DNA of 64,000 nt from Chitinophagales bacterium. Its GTDB lineage: Bacteria > Bacteroidota > Bacteroidia > Chitinophagales > JADIYW01. Position numbers and translations under genes: made by a program. The DNA lies in the NCBI GenBank assembly GCA_020636535.1, contig JACJXT010000011.1, forward strand, positions 558,001 to 622,000. The letters run 5' to 3'. Position 1 is the first letter of the stretch, and each line of letters begins with the position of its first letter. Of this stretch, positions 1 through 9,308 are shown piece after piece. The notes below the pieces were generated by a model, which ran no database searches, had not been told where the DNA came from, and worked only from the letters and a program-made list of their open reading frames with translations.

Positions 1-1191
1 ATTCATCAAATGAATGGCGATTATTTACACGACTTAGGATTTAACGGACAAGGAAAGATTATTGCTGTTTTAGACGCTGGATTTATTAATGCAAATGTTA
101 TTACTGGTTTGCAAACAGTTTTCAATAACAATCAAGTATTAGGTACTTGGGATTTTGTTCAAAATGATACTACTGTCTATGAATCTCATACTCATGGTTT
201 ATATGTTTTTGGATTAATGGCAGGACAAATTACTGGTAAATATAAAGGTACTGCAACTCAAAGTAATTACTACTTATTTAAAACCGAAAATGCAGCTTCT
301 GAATTGTTGAGCGAAGAAGTTTTTTTAGCACAAGCATTAGAGCAATGTGATGCACTTGGCGTAGATGTCGTTAATATTTCATTAGGTTATACTACATTTG
401 ATAGTGTAGCACAAAACCATAGCTACGCAGATTTAGATGGCAATACCACTATAGCAGCACAAGCAGTTAATTTAGCAACATCTAAAGGAATTTTGGTAGT
501 AACATCAGCAGGAAACGAAGGCAATAATTCATGGCGTTACATATCTACACCAGCAGATGCTACTGGTGCTTTAACTGTTGGAGCTGTATATATTAATGGT
601 TTGCCAACATCTTTTACAAGTAAATGTTTTCCTAACTATTTCCAAGTAAAACCAAATGTAGCAGCTTGCGGAGCTAATGATTATATTTTAAGTCCATACA
701 ATACTATTGGCACAGGAAGTGGCACATCATTTTCATCGCCATTGGTTGCAGGAATGAGTGCTAGTTTGTGGCAAGCATTTCCTACACTTAATAATTTACA
801 AATTAAAGCAGCAATTGAACAAAGTGCTAGCTTATATCCAAGTTTTGATAGTTTAATTGGTTATGGTATTCCAGATTTTAAAAAAGCATACGAATATTTA
901 CAGCAAATAACACCAATTAATCAAAATAGATTAAGTAATATAAAAATATATCCAACATTGATTGTAAATAATTCAAATAATATATTTATTAATAATTTAA
1001 TAGATAATCAATCAACATTAATTTATATTATCAATAATCAAGGAAGAATAATGTACAGTACAGGAAATTTTATTGCCAATACCAATGAAATGATTCCAAG
1101 CAATCAAATTAGTCAGTTGTCAAGTGGTCTGTATCACATTATCATACAACAAAACGGCAAGAGCAATAATTTTAAGTTTGTAAAACAATAA
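1..1191 (+). CDS. Secreted subtilisin-like (S8) serine protease with T9SS sorting domain, 5' truncated by window edge
   Basis: The reading frame is open from base 1, so the gene starts upstream and the signal peptide and any propeptide are missing. Counting from the first ATG (base 10), the S8 triad is visible: Asp22 in AVLDAGF, His62 in SHTHGLYVFG, and Ser240 in GSGTSFSSPLVAG; the oxyanion Asn lies in SAGNEGN (about residue 172). After the catalytic domain a linker leads to a C-terminal domain of about 80 residues (LSNIKIYPTL to NFKFVKQ). This has the type A Por secretion sorting pattern: a KIYP-like start, a GRI(M/V) strand and a GLYHIII strand. The protein is therefore expected to cross the outer membrane through T9SS and be anchored or released after PorU cleavage. 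The substrate is unknown. The family call is firm; the exported location is inferred from the sorting domain. Confidence 0.9.
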   Translation: MHQMNGDYLHDLGFNGQGKIIAVLDAGFINANVITGLQTVFNNNQVLGTWDFVQNDTTVYESHTHGLYVFGLMAGQITGKYKGTATQSNYYLFKTENAASELLSEEVFLAQALEQCDALGVDVVNISLGYTTFDSVAQNHSYADLDGNTTIAAQAVNLATSKGILVVTSAGNEGNNSWRYISTPADATGALTVGAVYINGLPTSFTSKCFPNYFQVKPNVAACGANDYILSPYNTIGTGSGTSFSSPLVAGMSASLWQAFPTLNNLQIKAAIEQSASLYPSFDSLIGYGIPDFKKAYEYLQQITPINQNRLSNIKIYPTLIVNNSNNIFINNLIDNQSTLIYIINNQGRIMYSTGNFIANTNEMIPSNQISQLSSGLYHIIIQQNGKSNNFKFVKQ

Positions 1192-1471
1192 GTTTTAGAG
1201 TTCAGTAAAATAAGTAGAATCAAAAGTTGAGAAATTAAATTATAGTGTTTTACTAGGAAAAATATAAGTTGCTTTATTTCTCATTATCTATAAAATAACA
1301 AGGAATGCTTCGTTTAGGATTTTTTTGTTGATATAAATAATAAATCCAAATAACTAGTGACTCAATGACAACTGACAAACGAAGGAGATTCTTCGCTACA
1401 TTACATTTCGCTCAGAATGACGCACAAAAAAATCTCAATACTTGCTACTCAATACTCATTACTATAAAAAT
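1192..1471. other. Noncoding spacer between convergent genes
   Basis: No supported gene. Around 1383-1425 it carries a GAAGGAGATTCTTCGC / TTCGCTCAGAATGACGC string, a half-copy of the GAATGACG motif that closes the inverted repeats at 3861-3983 and 17901-17980. It separates the subtilase from the convergent sigma factor gene. No clear terminator hairpin was found. Confidence 0.5.
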
Positions 1472-1975
1472 CTATCTATAATCTCCTTTCAATAATTCAG
1501 TTAATTCTTTTCTTGCTAAAAAGATTCTGCTTTTAACTGTACCTAATGGCAATCTTAGTTTGTCTGCAATTTCGTTGTACTTAAAACCTTTATAATGCAT
1601 TAAGAAAGGCGTTCTTAATTCAACAGAAATTTTCATCAATGCCTTATTAATATCTTCTGCAATAAAATTATTAATGGCTTGGTTATTAACCGTATTGCTA
1701 TTGTTAATCAAAAACTCATTAGCAGTACTATCAATAACTGTTTGCATTCTAGCGTTTTTTCTATAATTATTAATAAAAATATTTTTCATTATAGTATATA
1801 GCCATGCTTTTAAGTTAGAACCACTTTCAAACTTATCTGTATTTTTCAAAGCTCTAAGTATAGTATCTTGCATTAAGTCTTCGGCATCCATAGTGTCTTT
1901 TGTCAGCTTCAAAGCATAAGGTTTCAATACTTTTGAAGCAACCATTACTTCTTTATTTAATTTCAAACTGCTCAT
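1472..1975 (-). CDS. ECF-type RNA polymerase sigma-70 family factor
   Basis: A 167-residue protein, normal length for a group 4 (ECF) sigma factor. Region 2 is seen in DAEDLMQDTILRALKNTDKF, with the conserved DLxQDT helix, followed by the region 2.4 core LKAWLYTIMKNIFINNYRK. Region 4 is seen in LRTPFLMHYKGFKYNEIADK followed by LPLGTVKSRIFLARKEL, the helix-turn-helix that reads the -35 element. Regions 1, 3 and any C-terminal extension are absent, as expected for the class. No anti-sigma factor gene is next to it. The neighbour to the right is a divergent acyl-CoA dehydrogenase. The regulon cannot be read from the sequence. Bacteroidota carry many ECF factors of this length, so paralogue assignment is not attempted. 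Confidence 0.92.
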   Translation of the reverse strand: MSSLKLNKEVMVASKVLKPYALKLTKDTMDAEDLMQDTILRALKNTDKFESGSNLKAWLYTIMKNIFINNYRKNARMQTVIDSTANEFLINNSNTVNNQAINNFIAEDINKALMKISVELRTPFLMHYKGFKYNEIADKLRLPLGTVKSRIFLARKELTELLKGDYR

Positions 1976-2090
1976 TACATTCTGTTTTCAATATAAAGTT
2001 ACAACAAATTTCATTCCTAATATGCAAAAAATGCCTAATTTGTTACCAAACGAACGGTCAATAACTTATATTTATAAAAAATCAGAAAAA

Positions 2091-3617
2091 ATGTCAGCTT
2101 TATACTTTACCGAAGAGCATCAACTGTTTAGACAAAGTGTCGCTCAGTTTGTAGCAAAAGAAATAGTTCCTTTCGCTAATCAGTGGGAAAAAGACAAACA
2201 AATTCCTAGAACATTATTTAAAAAACTAGGAGAACATGGCTTTTTAGGTATCAATCATAGTGAACAATATGGTGGCTCTAATGTCGATTTATTTTATAGT
2301 ATTTGTTATTTGGAAGAATTGGCTAAAAGTGGATTTGCTGGTGTGTCTGCTGCTGTTTCGGTACATCAGTATATGGCAACCAATCATTTGGCAGAAGCTG
2401 GTTCGCATGAACTTAAAGAACGATTTTTAAAACCAGCCATTGAAGGCAATATGGTTGGTGCTATTGCTATAACTGAACCATTTGGTGGCTCTGATGTACA
2501 GGCCATTAAAACTACTGCGGTTAAAGATGGCGATAACTATATTATTAATGGCTCAAAAACTTTTATTACCAATGGCTTTTTGGCAGATTTTGTAGTAGTT
2601 GCTTGTAAAACAGACAACAAAGCTGGTATTAATGGCATTAGTTTAATTGTGGTTGAAAAAAATACTGCTGGTTTTTCTGCTACGGCTCTTGACAAAATTG
2701 GTTGGCACTCTTCTGATACTGGCGAGTTGGCGTTTGATAATGTAGTAGTACCAAAAGAAAATTTAGTAGGCAAAGAAGGCATGGGTTTCTTTTATGTGAT
2801 GGAAAGTTTTCAGATAGAACGATTGGTAGCTGCTATTATGGGAATTGGTGGAAGCGATAAATGTATTGAAGAAACACTAAAATATATGAACGAAAGAGTT
2901 GCTTTTGGAAAAACGATTAATAAGTTTCAAGTACTTCGACATGAGTTGGTGCAGTTGGCAACTGAGTTAGAAGCTGGTAGACAAATGACTTATCATACTG
3001 CTTGGTTGATGCAAAATGGAGAAGTTCCTGTAAAAGAATGTACCATGTGTAAATTGTATATGACCGAATTAGGCAATAAAATTGTAGATAAGTGTTTACA
3101 AATGTTTGGTGGTTATGGCTATATGGAAGATTTTCCTATTGCAAGAGCATATAGAGATGCAAGAGTAAGTACTATTGTTGGTGGTACTACACAAATTATG
3201 CGAGAGATATTATCAAAAATTATAATTGATGATATAAAATACAAAAAAGTATATAACGAAGATAATATAACTACTACTACAAAACCTTGGGGAAATCCTA
3301 CTACTGCTAAGGAAATTATAAAATCTATTCCACTACGACTGAAAAAAGAAAAAGCTAAAGATTATAATACCATTTTTCATTTTGATATTAGTGGCAACAA
3401 TGGCGGACAGTTTACTGTTGTAATTAATAATGGAACAGCTACAGTAACAGAAGGTTTACAAGATGAAGCCAAATGTATTATTACGAGTGATGATGCGACT
3501 TACACAGGAATTGAATTAGGTACAATACAACCAGAAACAGCATTTATGAGTGGTAAAATACAAGTATCTAACCTTGGAGAAATGATGCAGTTTTCTAAAT
3601 ACTTTGAAAGAGTTTAG
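2091..3617 (+). CDS. Acyl-CoA dehydrogenase fused to a C-terminal SCP2-like domain
   Basis: FAD-dependent acyl-CoA dehydrogenase (alpha,beta-dehydrogenation of acyl-CoA in fatty-acid or amino-acid breakdown), 508 residues from the ATG at 2091. An in-frame ATG 69 bases upstream is less likely, because the family N-terminus (LYFTEEHQLFRQSVAQFV) begins right after 2091. Visible family motifs are AITEPFGGSDVQAIKTTA (acyl-CoA/FAD binding), KTFITNGFLAD and QMFGGYGYMEDFPIARAYRDAR. The usual C-terminal YEGT glutamate is replaced by IVGGTTQIMRE. That pattern is typical of the long-chain/isovaleryl type, where the catalytic Glu sits in helix G; CIEETLKYMNERVAFGK is the candidate here. The last ~110 residues (from about GNPTTAKEIIKSIPLRL) form an extra domain resembling the sterol carrier protein 2 fold (DEAKCIITSDDATYTGI, PETAFMSGKIQVSN). 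The dehydrogenase call is firm; chain-length preference is inference. Confidence 0.93.
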   Translation: MSALYFTEEHQLFRQSVAQFVAKEIVPFANQWEKDKQIPRTLFKKLGEHGFLGINHSEQYGGSNVDLFYSICYLEELAKSGFAGVSAAVSVHQYMATNHLAEAGSHELKERFLKPAIEGNMVGAIAITEPFGGSDVQAIKTTAVKDGDNYIINGSKTFITNGFLADFVVVACKTDNKAGINGISLIVVEKNTAGFSATALDKIGWHSSDTGELAFDNVVVPKENLVGKEGMGFFYVMESFQIERLVAAIMGIGGSDKCIEETLKYMNERVAFGKTINKFQVLRHELVQLATELEAGRQMTYHTAWLMQNGEVPVKECTMCKLYMTELGNKIVDKCLQMFGGYGYMEDFPIARAYRDARVSTIVGGTTQIMREILSKIIIDDIKYKKVYNEDNITTTTKPWGNPTTAKEIIKSIPLRLKKEKAKDYNTIFHFDISGNNGGQFTVVINNGTATVTEGLQDEAKCIITSDDATYTGIELGTIQPETAFMSGKIQVSNLGEMMQFSKYFERV

Positions 3618-4009
3618 TTTAGTATTGAGTAATGAGATTTTTACAGCACTTATATATAAGGTGTATTAAATACATGCTATTTAGTCATAGCAGATATCTC
3701 TGGTAAGAGAATACTGCGATAAGTTTAAATATTTTCTCAGCGTTTCTTTTGTTACGCAGAGTCCTGCTACGCTTTTTTGCCTACGCCCAGAGACTCTGCT
3801 GGGAAAAAAATGTAACTTGTTGTATATAAAAGTAAAAATTGTTTTTCTAGAACTATGCTTTCGTCATTCCGTAATTTTGAAGAATGAGAAATATACGGAA
3901 TCTATTATATTAAGATATTATACTCTTTATGACAGATTTCTGATAAATTTCTCCGTTGTACTGCGAAATTTTCTAGAATGACGCACATGTACAATAGGTC
4001 AATGTAGTA
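3618..4009. other. Noncoding spacer with nested inverted repeats
   Basis: No gene supported. Two inverted repeats are seen. The first is GCAGAGTC at 3756-3763 with GACTCTGC at 3792-3799. The second is a nested element: outer arms CGTCATTC/GAATGACG (3862-3869 and 3976-3983) and inner arms ATTCCGTA/TACGGAAT (3866-3873 and 3894-3901). The nested element recurs at 17901-17980. Confidence 0.6.
3861..3983. repeat. Nested inverted-repeat element, copy 1
   Basis: Starts TCGTCATTCCGTAATTTTGA, then inner arm TACGGAAT at 3894-3901 and outer arm GAATGACG at 3976-3983. The first ~40 bases are nearly identical to copy 2 at 17901, downstream of rpsP; the region between inner and outer arms differs in length. 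It is REP-like in form (short, palindromic, intergenic). Confidence 0.65.
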
Positions 4010-4849
4010 TCATTTATACCAAATTTCTGGCAATACAATATGTGGAAAATTAGTATTGTCAAAATCTAAAGGATGTGGAAATGAAGTACATGGTGTTTGT
4101 GTTATCACTCTATCTTTTCTAATAAATGTAAACTCTGCAAATCTAGGAATGGCTATATCTTCTTGAATATCTATACCACTATAATTATTAGGATGAATAT
4201 GTACACATACATGCGTTTGTAGTATTTTATTAAACACATCAGTAATAATATTATAAGAGTATTTTGTCCATAGCTTATGTAAATCATGAAATTCAACTAC
4301 CAAAATTCTAAAACGACTTAATAAAGCATCACTCATATTTATAAATGAGTTATACTCAGCACCTTCAATATCCATTTGTAGTAACAAATCGCCAGTATTC
4401 TCCACACTTTGATTAACCCATTCATCCATCGTAATAAAGTCGTTATTATTAGTAATACCAATAAATTTTGGTAAGAAATGATGTGCTACATTTAGGTTGG
4501 CTTTTTCAACTGATTTGTCTGCTAGAAAAAGTTGTTGAATACCTAGTTCATGACAATGATTCTCAAATTCACTTACTTTAGAAACACCAGCAGAAAAACA
4601 AGCAATTATTCCTTCTAAATCATTAGGAACTAAGTAACCACCATCTTTTTTTGAACCTACTCTAATTAATTCTTTTCCTATATTATATGGTCGAATGCTT
4701 TTAATAAAACTTATAACTTTAGATTGGTCTTGTTTTTCTTCTAGTACATATTCTCTCGAATTTAAAATAGAATAGGTTTGCGTATATGGTTTTTTTACTT
4801 TTTTATAACCATAAAACTCAAGGAACTTTAGTAATGCTGATTTTATCAT
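4010..4849 (-). CDS. FkbM family methyltransferase
   Basis: A 279-residue SAM-dependent methyltransferase of the FkbM (Methyltransf_21) type, which usually O-methylates sugars or lipid-linked glycans. A glycine-rich segment follows the variable N-terminus (RVGSKKDGGYLVPNDLEG, then IACFSAGVSKVSEFE, in the place of SAM motif I). Next comes the FkbM signature LLLQMDIEGAEYNSF with its acidic DIEGAE core, and then RILVVEFHDLHKLW. The gene stands alone between a noncoding spacer and the large outer-membrane protein gene, so its substrate cannot be inferred from neighbours. No signal peptide or membrane segment is seen, so it should be cytoplasmic. The start is the only ATG compatible with the N-terminal LLKFLEFYGYKKVKK helix. 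Confidence 0.88.
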   Translation of the reverse strand: MIKSALLKFLEFYGYKKVKKPYTQTYSILNSREYVLEEKQDQSKVISFIKSIRPYNIGKELIRVGSKKDGGYLVPNDLEGIIACFSAGVSKVSEFENHCHELGIQQLFLADKSVEKANLNVAHHFLPKFIGITNNNDFITMDEWVNQSVENTGDLLLQMDIEGAEYNSFINMSDALLSRFRILVVEFHDLHKLWTKYSYNIITDVFNKILQTHVCVHIHPNNYSGIDIQEDIAIPRFAEFTFIRKDRVITQTPCTSFPHPLDFDNTNFPHIVLPEIWYK

Positions 4850-4926
4850 AATTTATCCTTTAATAATTTTATAAGGACTAATATACTATTAATAAAATAA
4901 TAAATTATTATTGAAAAATATTAATA

Positions 4927-7900
4927 TTAAAAATCTTTACTTAAAGAGAAGTTCCAGATTGGTTTTTTAAGTAATTCTAGTCCATCAAATCCCCAACCTA
5001 CATCTAAACGAATAAAATAACCTAGCACATTAGTTCTTAAACCACCACCGTAACCAAATACAAACGGATTTCTATAATAGTTTACTTTTATCACAATTGG
5101 ATTATCGTCTGAGTTTACTTGTTCTTCTCGTACGGCATTATTCTTGTCAAATGGATTATTATGTGTATAGGCAATACCTGCATCGTAAAAACCTATTAAT
5201 TGAAAATCTTTTAGAAATGCAGACTTAAGTGGTTTTTTTGCAAAGAATGAAAACACTGGAAATCGTATTTCTGAATTCCATAGTAAGTAGTTATTGCCAT
5301 TTCTAATATTTCTAGGCAAACCACGCATATTGGTTACTGGTGCTTGCATTCCATAGTTTCTAGTTTCATCAGTAGGAATACTATAATCGTATTTTTGATT
5401 GAGCCAAGAATCTACACCACCCATAAAGTACAAAATTCGTTGGTCGCCAAATGATGAAGCACCTGCAATTCTGTTAGCCCAAATTAAGTTTCGTGCAATT
5501 TTTTGGTAATGTCTGAAGTCAAATCCAATATTATAAATATTAGAGTTTTTATCATTGATGTTTCTGAAATATTCTGCATAGATTTTATATCTAAATCCAT
5601 TGTATATGTTATATTGAATTTCTTTAGCATTGTCGTGCACAAATTCTAGTCTACCGCTCAACCAGTTTTCATTTATATCTTCTAGATTGATAGTCGCATC
5701 ATTAATAAAGTTAAAGTTTAATCTATCGTTTCTATAGGTGGCATAAAATTTCAGCGACTTAGTAATATCAAAAGGAAAACTTAAACCATATTCTAATAAA
5801 TGTGTTTTTGGTTTAGCACTATATGGTGCTTCGTAATCTAATAGTTGGTCGCCAAACTCGTAGTAAATAAGTTCTGAGCGTCTGTAAAAAAGCAAAGATT
5901 GGTCAACTCTTCTTGTCAAATTTTCATATTTTAAGAAAAGTTCTGTACCAGAAAAATCTAATAAGCCAATTAATGGAATTCTAAAACCACCAGAAATTCT
6001 ATGATTTTCCATGATATCGCTAATTCCAATATTGGCATTAATACTTAATTCATTAAAATTATAATTGCCTAAGTGAGTATTATAACTTTGATAAAACTGT
6101 GTCATAATACTATTGTCTAGCTGTGCAGCAAAATAATCGGTAGTAAATTTTGCTTTATATGATTTTATTTTGCTATTTTTTATATTTGTTGGATTGTTCT
6201 TTTTATTAACAAAGTCAGTAACAAAATCTGGTAAATCTTCATTGGTGTTAAAGTCGATATTCACTTTATCATGTGTAACAGAATCGTTTTGTGCTATATT
6301 TTCATTGTTAAAAATGGTATTGTTATATGGTGTTTGAAAAGTATAGTTGTATGAACTATTATAGAACGAATCGGTGCTAATTTCGTTGTTTGCTTTGTTA
6401 GTGGTAATGCTTTCTGTATTGTCAATTTTTGTAGTTGATTGATTGGTAATTTCATTGGTTAATAATGTAGTTTTGCTAAGACCAAAGTTTTTTAAGTCAA
6501 CAACAGCAGTAGCATCTAAATTGCTTTTCTGATACAAGTATGATTTACTTCTTTTTTTATTGTAATTATTAATATAGTAATAGCTTGAATTTTTATTAGC
6601 ATTAAGTGATAAAATATTGTGATTGAAATTAGTAATTGGGAAATTATTGCCTTTTAAAATTTGTTTTTCGTTCTCACTACTATCTTTTAGAGTATAGCTG
6701 TCTATCGTACCAACATATTGATTATAGATACCATTTTCATCACTATTATAAGTATAGTATTCATTGTTGTACATACCACTTGCAATTTCGTTGGCTTCTG
6801 GTGTTGCTGTTATACTTATAAATGCTGGATTTTCTGACTGATAGTTGTAATAATATAAATCTAAATTATTGGTAATCGTTGCATAGTTACTTTCTCCATT
6901 AATAGTTTTAGTTCTGTTTGAAGAAAATAAAATGCCAGTTTCATCACCATATTGAATTACTTTCGGATATAAATCATCATAAATATCATTGGTGATTTGT
7001 TGAACACTTCCGCTAGAAATATTATACAAGTACAAATCGGTTTGTCCTTTATTTTGAGCAGATAGTACTACGAAGCTTTTATTATTGGTAAAATCTGCAC
7101 CATATACACTTTGAAATTTGTCTAAAGTAACTTTATTTGTTTTCTTAGAATTAGCATCATAAGTATATAATTTTAAATGCTTTCTCTTTTTTAATATACT
7201 TATCAATGTAGTATTGTCTTTGCTCCAAGCCAAAACAGGATAGTTGTAATCGTAGGGAAATTGTTCTGCTTTATAACCACCTTTTGCTATTTTATTGCTT
7301 TTTTTATTATTAATATTTTGTACTACTACTTTAAAAGCACCATCTTTAAATTTAGCATAAGCAAGTAGTTCGTTGTTATTGTTAACTACTAAATTACTTA
7401 TTTTTTGTATTGGTCTTTTATTTAGTTTAATACTATTTAATGAAGCAAAATCGTTTCTGTTTTTAGCATCATTAGTAAATCGATTTTGGTAGTAAGGTTG
7501 CCAAGCATCAATCAATTGGTCAATGGTTTTACCAATAGTCATTCTCATTCCAGTATTGGCATTATGATTAACTCTAGTTAAGTACAAAATATCTGCAATA
7601 GCAGCTACACCATATTCTTCTGCAATCATATTCCAAATAGATTGTCCTGCAAGTGTGTTGTTGGTTCTAGAAAATTTATTAAAATTGGTATTCTTGTTTT
7701 GTTCAAAATACCATCTTAATTCATCATCAGTAGTACTGTTCCAATGATTAGCAACATAAGCAGCTAAACCATTGCCAAACCATTCTGGCAAGTTTAAAAA
7801 GATATAATTTTGAATCATCTGCCCAAAACTTTCACCACTCATCATTTGTCTTAAGTATAAATGGGTTAAAGCTTCTTGCAAATCATCTTTTAAATGCTGA

Positions 7901-8349
7901 TGATTGCCATCAAAATAAACAAATATTTTTCTGTCATATAATTTAGAAGTTCCACCAATATTAAATACTTCACTACCAAGTCCAATATTAGTTTGAGCAA
8001 GGTCTTCTATATTATTATACACTAAAATGTCTACTTTAGATTTAAAGTGAAAATCCAAAGCATCATCTAAATAGCTTATTTCATCAGTAGCAGTAGATAA
8101 AACAAAATCGGCAATTTCTTTCCCACCATCATAAAAGTAAATGTTAAAGTCTTCATCTTCAAGATATCGCCAATTAAACTTTTGGTATTGTACTCTATTT
8201 TGACCAAACTGTATTTGAGTGGTTTGAGCAATACCATTAAATGCAATACTTATTAATACAGCAATTAAAGTGGTTTTTATCTGTTTTACAATATAATATC
8301 GTTTTTCTTTCAAATTTATATCTTTACAATTCGTAAGCAAATTAAACAA
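4927..8349 (-). CDS. Large outer-membrane protein: peptidase-MA-like domain, TolB-like propeller, C-terminal beta-barrel
   Basis: 1140 residues in three parts. After a hydrophobic signal (KTTLIAVLISIAFNGIAQ) comes a domain of about 230 residues similar to peptidase MA-like folds. It has the tail motif NLPEWFGNGLAAYVANHW, but the zinc site reads QEALTHLY, lacking the first His of HExxH, so catalysis is doubtful. Residues of roughly 310-560 show TolB/PD40-like propeller strands (YPVLAWSKDNTTLISI, ILFSSNRTKTINGESNYAT). A low-complexity N/T/S-rich linker follows, then a ~400-residue C-terminal region rich in alternating aromatic strands (FRIPLIGLLDFSGTELFLKY, AGASSFGDQRILYFMGGVDSW) ending in FSLSKDF. 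That is the form of a BamA/surface-antigen 16-strand barrel with a terminal Phe. The start is uncertain: ATG at 8349 lies 5 bases from the divergent hydrolase gene. Role unknown. Confidence 0.8.
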   Translation of the reverse strand: MFNLLTNCKDINLKEKRYYIVKQIKTTLIAVLISIAFNGIAQTTQIQFGQNRVQYQKFNWRYLEDEDFNIYFYDGGKEIADFVLSTATDEISYLDDALDFHFKSKVDILVYNNIEDLAQTNIGLGSEVFNIGGTSKLYDRKIFVYFDGNHQHLKDDLQEALTHLYLRQMMSGESFGQMIQNYIFLNLPEWFGNGLAAYVANHWNSTTDDELRWYFEQNKNTNFNKFSRTNNTLAGQSIWNMIAEEYGVAAIADILYLTRVNHNANTGMRMTIGKTIDQLIDAWQPYYQNRFTNDAKNRNDFASLNSIKLNKRPIQKISNLVVNNNNELLAYAKFKDGAFKVVVQNINNKKSNKIAKGGYKAEQFPYDYNYPVLAWSKDNTTLISILKKRKHLKLYTYDANSKKTNKVTLDKFQSVYGADFTNNKSFVVLSAQNKGQTDLYLYNISSGSVQQITNDIYDDLYPKVIQYGDETGILFSSNRTKTINGESNYATITNNLDLYYYNYQSENPAFISITATPEANEIASGMYNNEYYTYNSDENGIYNQYVGTIDSYTLKDSSENEKQILKGNNFPITNFNHNILSLNANKNSSYYYINNYNKKRSKSYLYQKSNLDATAVVDLKNFGLSKTTLLTNEITNQSTTKIDNTESITTNKANNEISTDSFYNSSYNYTFQTPYNNTIFNNENIAQNDSVTHDKVNIDFNTNEDLPDFVTDFVNKKNNPTNIKNSKIKSYKAKFTTDYFAAQLDNSIMTQFYQSYNTHLGNYNFNELSINANIGISDIMENHRISGGFRIPLIGLLDFSGTELFLKYENLTRRVDQSLLFYRRSELIYYEFGDQLLDYEAPYSAKPKTHLLEYGLSFPFDITKSLKFYATYRNDRLNFNFINDATINLEDINENWLSGRLEFVHDNAKEIQYNIYNGFRYKIYAEYFRNINDKNSNIYNIGFDFRHYQKIARNLIWANRIAGASSFGDQRILYFMGGVDSWLNQKYDYSIPTDETRNYGMQAPVTNMRGLPRNIRNGNNYLLWNSEIRFPVFSFFAKKPLKSAFLKDFQLIGFYDAGIAYTHNNPFDKNNAVREEQVNSDDNPIVIKVNYYRNPFVFGYGGGLRTNVLGYFIRLDVGWGFDGLELLKKPIWNFSLSKDF

Positions 8350-8354
8350 AAGAT

Positions 8355-9026
8355 ATGAATACTACAAAGCAATACACTAATACAACTGTTAATGTTTTTA
8401 CATTTGGTCCTTTTCAGGAAAACTCGTATATCATATCAAATAACAAAGATAACACTTGTTGGATAATTGATCCAGGTTGTTACTCTACTCAAGAAGAACA
8501 AATTTTAACACAGTTTGTTGCACAGCATCAGTTAAAACCAGTAAAATTAATCAATACTCATTGTCATTTAGACCATATTTATGGAAATAAATTAATTGCA
8601 GATACTTATCAGTTAGATTTAGGCATTCATCAAAATGAAATTCCAATGTTAGAAGGAGCGAAAATGGCAGCGCAAATGTATGGTTTAAAAGTGCCTAATG
8701 AATGTAAACCCAATTACTTTATTACTACTGATGATGTGTTATACTTAGGTGATATTGCTTTTAAAGTACTTTTTGCACCAGGACATTCGCCAGGTAGTAT
8801 TTGCTTTTATAATGAAGTAGATAAATATATTATTGTTGGTGATGTTTTATTTTATGGTAGTATTGGAAGAACTGATTTGCCTATGGGCGATTATGATACA
8901 CTCATTGACAGTATTAAAACACAGTTATATGTTTTACCAAATGATGTTGTGGTATACAATGGACATGGCATGGAAACTACTATTGGACACGAAAAAAAGA
9001 ACAATCCGTTTGTAAGAGGAAATTAA
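8355..9026 (+). CDS. Metallo-beta-lactamase fold hydrolase (glyoxalase II-like)
   Basis: A 223-residue MBL-fold hydrolase of the short hydroxyacylglutathione hydrolase-like class. The dinuclear zinc motif THCHLDH is at residues 68-74. The remaining ligands are visible in FAPGHSPGSIC (His), IIVGDVLFYGSIGRTDLPMGD (Asp) and VYNGHGMETTIGHEK (His). The N-terminal strand FGPFQENSYIISNNKDNTCWIIDPG is typical of the family in Bacteroidota. The protein is shorter than true GloB (about 250 residues) and lacks its C-terminal glutathione-binding helices, so the substrate is left open. It has no signal peptide. It is divergently transcribed from the outer-membrane protein gene with only 5 bases between the two ATGs, so the promoters must overlap the opposite coding start. 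Confidence 0.9.
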   Translation: MNTTKQYTNTTVNVFTFGPFQENSYIISNNKDNTCWIIDPGCYSTQEEQILTQFVAQHQLKPVKLINTHCHLDHIYGNKLIADTYQLDLGIHQNEIPMLEGAKMAAQMYGLKVPNECKPNYFITTDDVLYLGDIAFKVLFAPGHSPGSICFYNEVDKYIIVGDVLFYGSIGRTDLPMGDYDTLIDSIKTQLYVLPNDVVVYNGHGMETTIGHEKKNNPFVRGN

Positions 9027-9030
9027 ACAC

Positions 9031-9197
9031 AAATTACGCATTAGAAATTTATTCCGAAAAAATTCTACTTTATATTTACTTCAGTACTCATTTTTTTATA
9101 CTCAATGTAGCTAAAACTACATTTCCGTGAAAAAAATTCCGTGCTTTGTAAATATTTTGTGTAATTTTCTCTCATGACAAAGTCTAATGCGTAATTT
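9031..9197. repeat. 167-bp noncoding element with 15-bp terminal inverted repeats
   Basis: AAATTACGCATTAGA at 9031-9045 is perfectly inverted at 9183-9197. The same terminal sequence, extended to CCCAAATTACGCATT, bounds a 347-bp element at 42216-42562 and occurs alone at 59262-59279. No coding capacity is seen inside. The form is that of a MITE, but no target duplication was recognised. Confidence 0.65.
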
Positions 9198-9308
9198 GGG
9201 TTAAATGATAAAAGAGTTTGATGGTTTGCTTTCTAGTAGTCTTGATACTAGCATCATAAAACAATATTTAACGAATTTTTTAGCTTTATTTTTGTTACTT
9301 TGTTATCA

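Noticed and set aside
6636..6821. 61-codon plus-strand frame inside the outer-membrane protein gene
   Set aside because: Antisense to an intact long coding region; composition is that of reversed N/Y-rich codons.
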